From Lichenostomus cassidix (lineage: Eukaryota; Chordata; Aves; Passeriformes; Meliphagidae), in contig CM039193.1 of NCBI GenBank assembly GCA_008360975.2, forward strand, positions 7,182,501 through 7,246,500: a stretch of 64,000 nucleotides of DNA, in the 5' to 3' direction. Position numbers and translations under genes: made by a program. The notes below the pieces were generated by a model. It had not been told where the DNA came from. It was given only the letters and a program-made list of their open reading frames with translations, and did not search any database. Below are positions 11,901-25,244 of this stretch, one piece after another (the stretch's first letter is position 1; each line of letters opens with the position of its first letter).

Positions 11901-14900
11901 TGTGTTACAGCAACACATTTTTTATTATCTTATGGACATATCCTGAAGGAAAACAGCAATTAATTATTCAGATTGACTTTACATTCCACATTTCTGCTGA
12001 TAGCTTGGAGAATTAGAGAAAGATCACACACCTATAACTGGGTTTGAGCACTTTGGCTTCACCCAACACGTGCCTGTCTAATCTGGGTAAAGCTTTTCTT
12101 TTCCTGTGAGTGAAGAGCCATGAGCTTCCCCCTACTCCTTCAACACCTTATCAGAAAAAACACCAAGAATGACAATTTCTCAAGCACAGGAATTCCAGGC
12201 ACAAACACAAGCCTGTGATGCTGCTGAGTGAGTATTAACAGACAGATGGAAAAGCATCCTGAAATTGCCCTAAAATACCCACAGTACCACTACTACAAAT
12301 GTTGTTTCCTGCACAAGATGTTTTTGCTCAAGACTGACTAACACTCTATAGGTCTGCAGTAAACAGATTAAATAATGCTTGCGTGCATCATTTATAATTG
12401 AAAAATGCCTGTAATCCTCTTCAGCAGAAATAAATAGGTAACTACCATGCGAAGCGCAATGGAAAAACAAACACTGAGATATCATTAAGCAGTTTCCTGT
12501 GCTAACAGAGCTCTCACCATAGGGTAAATATGGGATGAACATGACACGAAGAAGCAAAATCTCTTTGTTTATCATACCCTTTGGGTGACTTCAATACCTG
12601 GTGCACATGCCATTCTGAATAGAAAGAATGGCTTGATGTTAATGCAATGAACAAAACAAATATTTGCAGTATGGGAAAAGCCAAGGCACAAGTGACCCCA
12701 TTCTGCAGTCATAAACCAGATATGGTCTTCACATGAAGTCATGGAAATCATTACTCTAGACAGGTCAGATTTACTTACAGCTCCTGCATCTGATGCAGGG
12801 ACTGAGAAATTATTCCTTTTTCAGTGAACAAGGCTGATCAGTCATGAACTCTATTGACAGCCGTGTTAACACCTCTCAGCAGCACCATGTGTTGTCCCCC
12901 TGCTTGAAACTGCTGTTTCTACAGCTGTATCCTCAGAGGCAGGCCAGGCAGCTCAGCCCCTCCTCAGGATAACACTAATACTCCAAAGAGGACAGTTCTA
13001 GTGACTGAGCAGAGCAGGAGTGTGACCAGAGGACAGACCAGAGCACCTCAGCCAGGATGACCATGCTAGTCCAGCCACTAAGCCACAGCATGTGACAATA
13101 GACATTACTGGAAAGGTTCCCCTGTGGTGCAGCAGTACTCAGCTCAGCACATCCTCATGAGTTAAAAAACCCCAACCTGCTCTCATTCTCTATCACTTGC
13201 TGTAGAGCAGCCAAAGCTCTCTGTTCATCTGATTATTTTACAAGACAAACTCAGAGCCTCCTGAAGACCCTGATTTCTCAAAACTCAGCAGACTTGCAAA
13301 GTGTTAAAATTTATACCACATGCTATATAATTTAAGCCATATGCTAAAGTCATGTAAGTAATCCATGACCCGTCTTTCTGCTGCTTTCTGTAAAGCTGGA
13401 AAAAAATTATCTCAGGCAAAAATACTGAGCTTACCATGCTTATTTTAGAAACAGTAACAAATAAAAACAGGAAACCCCCAAATGCATACAGAAATAGTTA
13501 GAGAGGCCCCTAGGCAACACCAGACCTTAAATCTAAGACCTCTGCCCAAAGGGCCAGACATCCCCTACTGCCCAAAGCTCCAGGCAGCCTCTCTGAAACT
13601 CAGATTACCCTCCCACCAACCAAGGATGTCTGGAGGGAGCACCACAAAGCTCTCTAATGATCACTTGTAGCAGCCACCTTGTGAGAAGTAGGCGAATATT
13701 AATTGTTTGAAAAGCTCAGGAGTAAGGAATGCTCCTTCCTTTTAAAAATATGTTTAAATAGATGCCGTGTGGAGGAAAAGGGTGTGGGGGAAAAAGCATT
13801 GAAGAAAACCCACCTATTTGGGTTGATACAAAATATAAATTTCTCTTTCATTTCCACCTTAAAAAAAATCTGGCATTTAGACATTAAACTGTCATAAATT
13901 TGCAGCAACTGCTTTCAAGCTCATTAAATGGGCTTACAGACAGTATTGCAAAGCATCTCAAAGTGAAGGAGAACGCCACAGTCGGCTATATTGAAAGGTG
14001 AAATGACATGCATTTTGTGCAAGGCAGAGGAAAATGAATGGCAACAATTTTGTGATACAGTACCTGAGCCTTTCCCCTCCAAATAGTGATATAATTTACT
14101 TTTCTCTCCCACTGCAACATTTGGCCCTTGACTTGGAAACTAAATCTTCAATCTATCAAGCCTTACCCATCTGCTAAGTAAAATGGCCAAGACAATCTGC
14201 ATGCCTTGAATTCGATATAGCCAGCTGCTCCCACAGTGCTGAGCATTAACATCCAGAGACCATCCTCTCGTGCTGCAAAGGACGGTGTCTGCCAAGGATG
14301 AATGACTACATACTTAACCGTGGCAGCTGAAGCCACTGACAATGGCTGACACAGAAAGATGCCAATGTGTCAAACTCTACTTTCAATTACAACAGTGAAA
14401 GTCAGGGGTAATATTCCCCCAACTGTGTGCCTTCAGCTCCCATTCAGCCTGCAGTTAAGATATACAACTCACCAGCCAAAAACCTAAGTCTCCAAACACT
14501 CTGTACAAACAGCTAAGAAGAAAAAGAAAACTATTATAAATTAACTAGGTTGCAGAGATTAAATTGTCCTGTAGGGTTTCAGGACAATCAACATGGTTAA
14601 ACAATTTATTCTCTTATCAGCTCAGTGGTGTTGGACAGATGCCAGTCCCCAATCTCTACGGGGAAGGACCTGATTTTCAGTGGTTTAGAACAGAAATTAG
14701 AAGAATCCCATTAATGTGAACACTGTGCCACACAATATGTATTTTAACATCACAGCAACAGGATTTAAAGAATCCAAGATAATCACCATCAAAAGGAACA
14801 TTCTTTCCTCAGTAAAGGGAAAGCACTAGGGATATTGCCTGTGAAACTCTTAACATTCATGTCTTCAGGGCCAAATAATTTCAGGCTATCAGTTTGGGTA

Positions 14901-17900
14901 GGTCCTACTCCTATCCTTCTAAACAATCATGCACCTGCATCAGTCTGCAGCACTTGAGAAGGACATCCTGGCTTTGTGGTCCACACCCTTCTGCTCTGCA
15001 CTAACTCTATTGTCCCACCTCTCGTTTCTCTCCCTTTTGAAGTCCACATTGTAAAATCTGCTTGTGGATAAATATCTTGTTTCTTAAACATTACTGAATA
15101 AAAGGAAGTGAAAGATTTCAGCCAGATCTGGAATGTGGATGAACAGATATGAAAAGTTTACACGTGCTTTGCTTTGAAATAAAGTAGGAAATGTTTATCT
15201 GGGGCTTTCCAGGAGAACTGACGGGTGAGAGGGGATACTGGTCGACACTACAGCACACTGAGCTATCTGTGAAGCCAAGAAAATGCCTACAGAGCTCCCG
15301 ACATAATGATAAGCTAGATTTGGTGCTCTAAGTTTTTCACCTTCACAAGCACTAAATGATCCAAGAATGATATATTCCTGCTCCTCCACAGATGATATTT
15401 TCTTCCATCTCCCCCATATAAGCTATAATTGCACATCTCCCATATGAGCTGATGCAAAAGGACAAATCTGGCCAAGAGCCTGCAGCCTGACAGAGGTGAG
15501 CTGGGAGGCAGAAGGCATTTGCTGTGTAATGAATGGACTGCCCAAAGTAAGTATCCTGCAGAATATATTTGTAAGGGAAAACAAGAAATGGAAACAGCCC
15601 CCCTAATACTTCAAGTTTCTACTCATGTGTAAAATCTGAGAGAATAGCAGGTACCCAGGCAAGATGTGACATTGAACCTTATGCTGGCACATGCACTATT
15701 TCACACAGATACTACCATGACCTTTGATTTTTTTAAAAATGTGCTTTAGAGATGCTTCTGACTTTGCCTACAGCAACTGGTTTCAGGTTCACTGATTTGA
15801 AGGCAAACTATGTTGAGTTAAATTTGGGTTTTGGCCTTCAGGTGTTAATAATCTGCTATGAATAAAAATATGCTGAAGTCATAGAGGTGCATATGCTAGA
15901 GGAGGGGGTGTTCCTAAATGTCTCATTCACTATGTTGCTTGAAGAGAAAGGGGAAAAAAAAGTTAATGAGTCTTCCAATGATTATTTTAAATAGAGTAAT
16001 GGGTTTGCATTGATCCTTCTAGCTAATTCCACTTTGAATAATACATCACTCTGACTGAAAGCTTGCTTGTGATGTATTAACTTCATATTTCACTACAGCT
16101 TCAGAGGATATCTACTAGCAGGTTATATTAACTACCAGTGCCAAAGAGGAAGCTGCATTTTTTCCTTTACTTTTTTTGAAGTCCAAAATGGTTTTAAAAG
16201 CTATTGAACTGGCTTTGGGTGTTCTGGCTGCCCCTCATCTTTGGTTGAGTGCAATGAAGCTGTTTGCAACCACTGCTCCTCACAGCCTTTAACTCAGCCC
16301 CTGCATCACTTTGTACCTGCTGCCTCTGGACCTGAGTTAGTTACAGACATCCTGGGACAGGGATGGGCCAAACTAGGTTATAGATCAGCAGCTTCCCCTG
16401 TCATGATGTCCAGGAGGGATGCTTAAAAACACAAGCAGCATAAATAGCACTTTTACACCGCAGGTTGGCTGAAACACCAGTGTCATAAAGAGAGCAAAGC
16501 TCTGGCTACCACAGAAGAACACTGAACAGAACCTGCGTGTTGGTGCAACGTCCTGACTCCAGAGACTGTCTCAAAAAAAAAGCAAGACCGTGAAACCCTG
16601 AGGTAGAGTTAAGTCTGCTTAATAACTCAGCTCAGAGTGCTCTGTGTTTGCACCCACTGAGTTCCTTTGTTAGCAGAGAGGAGCATTGATCGTGCATTGT
16701 AACCTGCTGGCAGCGGCTGATTGGAACACCAGCCTGAGGAAGACTCTGCAGCTCCCCCTCTGCAGCATTTCCTCCATTCACTATCTCAACATTTGCAACC
16801 AGCAGCATGGTAAGAAACAACAGACAATGGTTTTTCCTTTCTTTTTGCAAGGCACTCTTTTGCCCGAACTTCAACTTATTCCATTGCTAAATTAATTAAT
16901 CTCCCCAAAGCATTCTTGGACGAATGCAGCTGATTTACTGCAAGCAAATAGCACATTCAATTAACAAATTACTGGAAGACCTTAATACACATATCTCTCA
17001 AGAAAAACAAAAGTTATGTCCAGCCCAAAAAGCACAATCTGATTAATGACAATAGAATACCTCAGATACAAAGTTCTGTAAAAGGCAAAAATGTGATTGC
17101 AACACAGAGGAGAGGCAGCTTCGGTGGCAGCTTCTCAAAGCTGGGAAAACTTGATTGATAGACTCTACCATCTGCAGCTGCACAAAAAAGGGCTACAGTA
17201 GCTGCAAGTTTATTTAAAGCAATTTCAGTGCACTGAGCCTACTTGTTCTCCTTTGAGAAAATAATATGATTTCTTCATAGAGCATGTAGTCTACTTATTT
17301 AAGCAGCAGTGTGCAAGATCTCTCAATCCTACCAGCAGTTCAGCTGGAAAAATGACACACCAGGGGGTAACATTTTATCAGGATGGAGGCTATTTTATAA
17401 AAACTGCCATCAGGTATAAACTGTTCTCATCATCTGAGTTAAAAAAAAATAAAAAAGGGGGCCAAAAAAAAAAAGAGTTGGTCTCTTTTAGAGTTTTAGC
17501 AATTTGCTCAATTTACAGTTTTTAGGTAAAAATAACCATTTTGACCTAAGTAGGGAGGAAAATGAAATGGTGTAATGAAAAAATGTAACAAGCACTACAG
17601 CCAGATCATCCTATAACACCCACTCCTTGATGTAGAGCTTCACACATTTCGAGAGGCTAAACTCTAAACTGTGAAACCACGAATGGAAGTTAGCTCTCAT
17701 TTTCTTCTGCTCCTGGCTTGAATTTCGTACAAAATCCTGCAAGTGAGAAAAAAATATCTCCAGCTATTTTTTTTTTAAATGAAAATAAAGCAGTGAAGTC
17801 TGATGGCTAAACAGTAAAACTTCCTGGACAAGATGCAAGGGCTGGAAAGGAACAGCTCAGATGGACATCTGGAACTCCAGCATTTTGCAGGGGTTTAATT

Positions 17901-18709
17901 TAATTGCTCCAGCTAAGCTGGCCTAGGATGCAGCAGAGATTTCCAGCCTTTTCCTCCTTTCCAGCCAACACAAAGGATTTTGGTGAGAGAGGTCACATCA
18001 ATCACTCCCTTCAAATGAAGAAATGGATTTGTCTCAGCTTCCCAACATCTTTCATTCATTCTACAAGAAAAGTCCTGTCTTTTTCTCTCCCAGCCCAGCC
18101 CTGGGCTCCCTCCAGCCGGACAGTCCAGATGACTCAAGCCAGCATCTATGAGTCACAAACACAAAGGATGCAGAAATGTCAATTAAGTTACACAGTCACT
18201 TCCCTAATGACAACCACACCTCAGTTCACAATTAAATTAGAAATCCAGTGAAAACAAATTATTTTAGGGCAGTTTTTTTTTAATCTCATGCTTTGAAAAA
18301 TCAAATTCCAACACAGTTTGTTTAATGTTCCTTTTACCTCATTTCTAAGGAGGTTGGTGTGAGCTGACCTCCCAAAACTGCAGCAGGACTTTTTGCTACA
18401 CCAAATTCCCCATGTCTAATGCAGCAGTCATGGGCTGGGAGAACTCTTGGGCTTCCAGGCATCTTTGTGGTACAATGACACAATGTTAAACCAGTGGTTT
18501 TTGTTCATATTTTCCAGCACAAAAGGACAACTATGACACAGTCTTGTATTTATAAATTTCTTTCAAGCAAGTTCTCCCACCTTTACTTATCTTTTTGTCA
18601 ATTTTTAGCATCATATAGTTCTTGCACATATGTGCAGCTTTGCAAAATGCTATGATCATGCACAGTTCATTGCTCGTAGTACCTATGGCAGAAAGCACCT
18701 ACTAATCCT

Positions 18710-18945
18710 CAGTTTCCTCACTTCTGCCTCCACTTTCATGTCTGAATTGCCTCCCTCTTCCATCACCCGCCTGCCACATCCTCCTTGCTGTCTCTTTCCA
18801 CCCCATGAGCTGTTTCTGCCTCCTCAAATGTTACAGCATCCTTCCTTCCCAAACTCTTCCACATTGCCCCCCGAGCATCCTTCCACAACTCTCCCACCTT
18901 TTCCTCCTCTCCAAGAAGTTCCTCTGCTCTTCCAACCCCCGAGAT
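18710..18945 (+). repeat. Pyrimidine-rich (C/T) strand-asymmetric stretch
   Basis: About 235 bp in which the + strand is largely C and T (for example CTCCCTCTTCC, CTTCCTTCCC, CCTTTTCCTCCTCTCC) with few G. On the PTPRG sense strand it is purine-rich. The scarcity of TAA, TAG and TGA in such sequence explains the 194-codon open frame that crosses it. Confidence 0.7.
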
Positions 18946-19115
18946 GTTCTTCATGGAGACAGGAGAAAGAAATAGCTTTGGCTACTGAGGATGGTGAGTG
19001 GGTTTGTCCAAGGGAAACCTGGATGCCAGCAGACAGGGGGCCAAGGGTAGCAGCTGCTGGGCTGCCAAGGGCTCCAGAGCCAGGGGGAATGAACTGTGGG
19101 TGCACCAAGAGCCAG

Positions 19116-19137
19116 TCACAGGGCTGTCACAGGGCTG
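19116..19137 (+). repeat. Tandem 11-mer, two copies
   Basis: TCACAGGGCTG occurs twice in direct succession, followed by TCATGG. Confidence 0.7.
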
Positions 19138-21754
19138 TCATGGCACGAGAACTCCGAGAAGCAGTGGGGCAAATGAGGCAGTCCATGTCAATCTCCTTCA
19201 AGCCACTGAATTAAGAGTGGCGAATGTGGCCTGTGTTTTTTTTCTCAGCTGTTTCTGAGCTGTTCAGGTTCCTGCAGCAACAAAGAACAGCTTAACCCCC
19301 CCTGTTTCACCTGGTGTAACACTAAACACAAACAGTGAGGATCACGTGTCAAGATGTTTATTTTTCACTTGGTTAGCATAACCCAACAACTCACTCAGTT
19401 CCTTATAAAAACATTTCAACAAGTATCATGGCTCACGTTTAGAGGGAATGGGGAAATTTTGTGCAGAAAAACAGCACTTAGAACACAGGTGCATTTAAAG
19501 CCTGGGAAACATTCAGTTTGTGGCAGCAGTTTCTTCCTCTTGAAACACAAAGAAATACAAAAACTAACATGACATGTGTGCTTGTTTCAAGATGTTCTAC
19601 ATTTCAGCAGTGGCAAAGTGAACGCTATTCAATCACTGCGAGTAGGTGATAGTCTTAAAGCCACAGAACTCCTCAGGATGCTCTAGCCTTCATGCCTCTG
19701 CTCCACAGGCTTGTTACAGCTTTCCTGTGCTCCTGTGGAGCATGACCCATCTATGGAAGGCACTTTCAAGCTCTGTCTCTGGTCAGGAAGCCCTCCTCCT
19801 ACACAGGATATAACTTCAAAATTGCCAGAATCTCAAAATCTCAGGGAAAGTTATGAGAGGAGAAATAAAATACAATTGAACAAGATTTAAACCAAAACTT
19901 TAAACAGGGTTAGAACAAAAGGTGCTCTTTGAACAAGTCTAGCCTGAACCAGAACAGTGAAGATGTTTCCTGCAGGTGGGTGTACACAGGAATGCTCTCA
20001 GGAAGAGTCTTCCATCCCCTCTCCTCCTCTCTGAATCTGCTCATCAGAAAACCTGGCTATTAATCTAAGGTGTTTCCTTATGTTGCCTTATTCTTTTTCT
20101 TTCTTCTCTCACCCAACACTGTAACTCCTGGGTGTCCACAGCTCAAGAGCACTGGTTACGATCCAACCACCAACACTGTGGTAGGTCAGCTGGACCATCC
20201 AGGCTTCTAGCATATGCTTTGCCATGACCCCACTTTTGCTATTGACCTCTAGAAAAGTCTTTTATATTTCTTAAAACCTGTCAGGCTGCACAATCTCTTG
20301 ATGTCACCACCCTCATTCCACCACCTGCCACTGACACCACAACCTGCATTAGGCTTTTTCCCTGCCAAAAGCCTGACTAGCATGAAGTGAGCTAAAAAGC
20401 CAATGCTCTGTGAGGGCAATCCACAGAGGGCTGGCACTGAGGGACATCTTCACTGCCAGGCTGCACAGCCAATCCTGCCCAAAATGCCCGAGACCCAACA
20501 CAGTCTGAATTCCAGCCCAGCTGTAACAAGCACGCAAGGAGCACTGCACTGCTGGCTGCTGTGAGGGTGAGAGGCTTTCCAGAGAAGCACTGCTGCCCAA
20601 AAGCTCCATGCTGGAGCATCCCATGGTCCCTGGAGTCTGGTCTGTACCCTCAGCACACTGGTAGGATGCACCTGCACTTGCAGCTCTCTCTACATTTAGA
20701 TGTCAGGGGGACAGTAAATATTTTAATATATGCCATGATAATGAAGGCATTAAAAAATCTCCTATTTTTAGAGGCAAGACACTGTATGTCTCATGTCTCA
20801 GATGCAATGCAAGCAGCAATGAAGGAAGGAAGAGGGCACTTTCTAAAAGGCAAACATAGGCTGGGCACTTAGGACACAAATGCAGCATTTAAAAGAATTG
20901 CTTCTGACACAAGAACAGCTGACAGAGATAATCTCCACAGCTCAGCATGAATTTATACAGTCTTTCAACAACTCTATTAGACAGGTGTGGTAGCAGCCAG
21001 CTGTCCTGCATGCACAGCCCAGGTTTCTCTAAAACCTGAGTGCCCATATGGCCCTGTAGCACACTGAGGTGGTGCCACCTGCCCAGGCATCATCCTCCTC
21101 TCCCACCACCATCTGTGCACAGAGAGGGATCAGTATCAGCCTGAGGGTAGTGCAGAGCTGGGCTAGTTAATGAGTGAGTTCAGTCTCCAAAATGAGGGAT
21201 GTTCCCATTCACAACACAGGGACCTCCAAACAGACAGGTTTAAAAGCCAGCTTTACTTCTGGCCTTTAATTCTCTGCCCAAGTTGTGAGCAGAGACAAGT
21301 CAAGCCATAAGGCAGGGTGGGCTGCATGCTATTAGGAAGGTAAGCTTATTAGCTGAAAGGTAATAAATCTCTGTAGATATCTGGAATAGCAGAAGGCAAC
21401 AGTTTGCTTCGCCATATCACTGGTAATGAGTTGGCAAGAGGAGAGCATTCCAAAACGTTAACCTAAAGCTTAATTTGACTGGTATGCACTTTGGGAGAGT
21501 ACTTAATAAGAGTGGTTTACCCAAGATGGGGAACTATATGTCTGCTCATGCCTCCCATGAAATGCAGCAGGATATAAAAGTGTGATTTTAGCAGTTTAGA
21601 ATACAAAATGATGGGGGGAAAAAAAACTTTGAAAAGTGATTGATGCAGTCTAATCGTGTTTCACACAAGAGCATTTCAAATTATGTTAGATATTTTTATA
21701 GGATCTAGATATGATAAAGTAGGTTTGCCAGGTAGCAAGGCAGGCAGGAGGGAG

Positions 21755-21793
21755 AAGGAGTAAGAAAATAATAAAATTATTTTCTTACTTCTT
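21755..21793. repeat. AT-rich palindrome, 18 bp arms and 3 nt loop
   Basis: The arms 21755-21772 and 21776-21793 match at 17 of 18 positions around the loop AAA. The inner 13 bp, GTAAGAAAATAAT against ATTATTTTCTTAC, are perfect. It lies deep in the intron, far from either exon. Confidence 0.8.
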
Positions 21794-24680
21794 ACACAGG
21801 CATATGGATAATGCCATACAAACCACTGATAAAATGCACCCAAAAAATTGCTAGCTTAGCTGTTAAGGTTATGGAGCTTTGCTTTCTAATCAACACTTAC
21901 CCATATAGCTGTTTTTAAATATTGATCTGATAGCATGATCCCAAGGGAAAATAAATATCAAAAGGGGTGATTTAATTCAATCTTCCTGATTCCTGCATAA
22001 CATGATCCTATTTCTTCAAAAACCCAGAAAGCAGTAACTTAAGTGAAGCTTACAGATCAGCTAATATATTTACAGCCTTAAAGTAACATGAGACACACTA
22101 TAAAATACACTGAGATCCAAAGTTAATCTCTTTTAGCAATATTCTTGCAGCAAGTAAAGATGAATTTTACGGTGAAAAAAATCCATTTTATCAGGAGCAA
22201 GACTGAGCTTTCTAATAACCAAGCTCCTTTCTAATGTGGTACATCATTTTATTTTACTCATAAAGAACACTTTGCCAAATCTCCAGTTAGGCTTCATTTG
22301 ATACAGCAGAGATGTTGCAAAACCAATACCCTCTTTCAGAAAGTCTCTTTAGTCTTGATAATGACCACATTACAATGCATATTTGATGCACAGAAACAGT
22401 ACAGTTACAAGCAGCAGCTAAATACTGTTCTGATGGTGTCAGCCAGGCAGCTTTTCCTTGGCTCCTCAGAGCTGTGAAGCAGTTGCAAACACCATAAGCT
22501 CATAGGAAGAATCCTGCTCCATCAAAACTCACTATTCAGAGGTGCTGAACAGATTTAAGCACTCTTTATTTAACACACATTTCACTTTTCTGCATAGAAT
22601 AAGATGGTGATTGGCATTCTTGACTCTCTCCTCTCTCCAGCAGAGCATAAGGGCACATCCCAGTTCTGTGCTGGTTTTGTTCTGGAAACTCTGATACCAG
22701 CACACCTGAGCTTTAAACAAAGGGATGTTTAAATTACTCAAACCAGAACCACTGAGCTAATTTGGAACTCTTCACCTTAGTCAAATTAGTGTGCTTTTCA
22801 GTGAATCCCAGATGTAGAAGGTACGCTTGAAAGCTCCTATAAAGTTATGCTGTAAAAGGGTTCCCAGGTTTACACATCCTCACTCCACCCCCATAAACGT
22901 GAAGATTTCTGATTTAGATTCACAGGAGGTAAAACATCAGATACAAGGATTGCTCTGGGCAAGCCGCCATCTCGGCTGCAGAATTATTTTGGGGGTGATA
23001 TGCCATCAGCATTATCAGCTAAACCATCAGTTATACATACAAATGTCTACCTCTGTACAAAGACATCAAGAAAGGACCAGACTAGAGTATGATTTACTTT
23101 CATTGCCTTTCTTTGACCTCTGGAAAGAAAACCATGGGCTCAGAAAGCCCTCAGTAATCATCTCTCCCACAGTTGTCCTGCAGCACAGAAAATACAGATG
23201 ACAAAAACCAGCAACAGCTCAACCCTCTGGCAGTAACCTGTAGCACTGGATTTACAGCAATTTAGGACAGATGCTAATTAAATTACTAAGGGATATTTTC
23301 CTACATGCTTGCTCTGCATCATGTGTAATGTTTAGGAATTGCACAAGAAACCACACATATCATTGGTAATAACACCAATGCATGTGACCCCAAAAGGGGT
23401 GGGCAGCACCCTCTGCTCCCAGCCACCCTCTTCCCTCCCTTGCATGCTTTCCTGCTTTCCCGCTTTCCCATCACTTCTGAAAAATACTGACATTTCAGCC
23501 AGATCTGCTCTGTGACTTGACTCAGGCTGGACAGTGTGGGCAGCACAAAGACACAGTCAGGATGACTCTGTAACCACCTCCCTGACTGTACAAAAATGAC
23601 ACGTTCCATTTATTTGGACAAAGAGAGCCCTAAGTGATTCTTACATTGCACGGCAACCTATTAACAAAAGGAGACTTTGTGAATGGAGAATCTGGGTAAA
23701 CACTTCAAACAAATACATCAATTATGCATAGTCCGTACATTTTTTCCACCTTAGGGATCAAACTGAAACGAGACTAAAGAATTATGTTTTATTTGTATTA
23801 AAAATGTATTAGCTGCTGTCCGAGAAGGTTTTCTAGAACATTTGGTATGCTACCCAGGAAATTCTGTCTGCAACTTGTATTGTTTATTATTGCCAATACA
23901 AGGAGAAACGTGGCACTGTTAGAGCTGAGAACTACAGTAATAACTCTTCAGGCTGAACAGCTTATATTTAATAAGAATAACTTTTTCATCTGAGCCAGAA
24001 GATCTAAAGGGAAAGGAAGCCCCAATTTTTCCGATCTATTTTATATATTCAGACTTTACAACCAATCTCTCTTTTATGGCACAAAGTGAAACTAGGCAAT
24101 CATTTATGAATAGATCCTGTGCTCACCTTCGCTTAAAGTGTGCCATAACACTAACTGGTAACCAGAGACATATGAAGACTCTGCAGTTTCATGTAAGATA
24201 CAGAGGGTGAAAACAGGTGTGATTTTTCTAAGAGTTACACAAATCCTGTGCAGAATCCTGCAGAACTGGGCAATATGTGGACTGGAGAACTGGAGTTTCC
24301 TGGCTGAGATGTTAGATTTCTCCATCTACGTCCCATGAATGTAAACCACATGTAATAAACTTGATTAATTCTCTGAGAGACAAATGGCTAGGAGAACTGG
24401 ATGAATACAGAGCCTGCTAAAAAAAAAATTAAAAAATCAAATTAAGTTTTAAAGAGAGGTGGGCAGACAGGCATAAAAAACTACCTTCCTGGAATCCAGG
24501 CTGGATGTCTAAACACCAGGAGAAAACAGGGACTTCCCAGAGGTAGCAACTGTGTTTGGGAGAGAGGAGAGCAAAGGAGATGATTGTGTAGCTTTACATC
24601 TCCTGTGATGCTGAAGCAGATTAATTGTAGCAACTCTCCTAAAACTTAGACAGCAAAAAATAGATTCTTTATTCACAGCT

Positions 24681-24694
24681 TCTCTCTCTCTCTC
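24681..24694 (+). repeat. (TC)7 microsatellite
   Basis: Seven TC units followed by TTTTAA. Short, probably with low variability. Confidence 0.85.
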
Positions 24695-25219
24695 TTTTAA
24701 AGAAAAGGTCAAGTCAAAATGCACCAGATTTGGAACATGTAAGGACAGGGATGAAGCAATCATTGCTATCACAGAGAAAAGTCACTTGCAGCAAACAAGC
24801 CACATTTGTGGCCTCTCAATGCTCAGAGTCACAAAGAGGGGCTGCTGTCGCTTCCCCAAAGCAGTGATGGAGCCTGCAGGAAAGCTGGGGCTCCCTCCAC
24901 TTTGTCCCAGCTCTAGGTTTGCTTTGTGATGTTTGACAAAGTGACCAAGTGATGCATCAATAATGCACAACAGAGAGAAAATGCAAAAAGCAATTCTGTT
25001 GTTAGGGATCTAATTTGTTTTTTAGTTTAATGGTTATAATCAGTAGACTTCCTGAGTCTCAATCTTCCTAAACCACAGAAGGGGTGAGATTACAGACTGA
25101 CAACTGTAATTTTTACATATTAGATATCTAAGTGTCATTTTCAGGAGTCTGGTAATGAAAGCTCCACAAGACATATTTCTATAAATTTAGAAATTTTCAT
25201 GGCATGGTTACAAAAGTGG

Positions 25220-25244
25220 TTTGTTTTGTTTTTGTTTGTTTTTA
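25220..25244 (+). repeat. TTTG-rich low-complexity stretch
   Basis: Irregular TTTG, TTTTG and TTTTTG units ending in TTTTTAAAC. It could be a decayed poly-A tail on the opposite strand, but no element is recognisable beside it. Confidence 0.6.

Noticed and set aside
18630..19214. 194-codon open frame on the + strand
   Set aside because: It crosses the C/T-rich strand, where stop codons are rare. The translation is low-complexity Pro/Ser/Leu with no family resemblance.
24104..24178. Minus-strand segment with CTGCAG acceptor and GAAG-GTGAGC donor
   Set aside because: It looks like a small exon, but it interrupts the phase-0 join between the two PTPRG exons with an unrecognised peptide. Pseudo-exons of this quality are common in introns.
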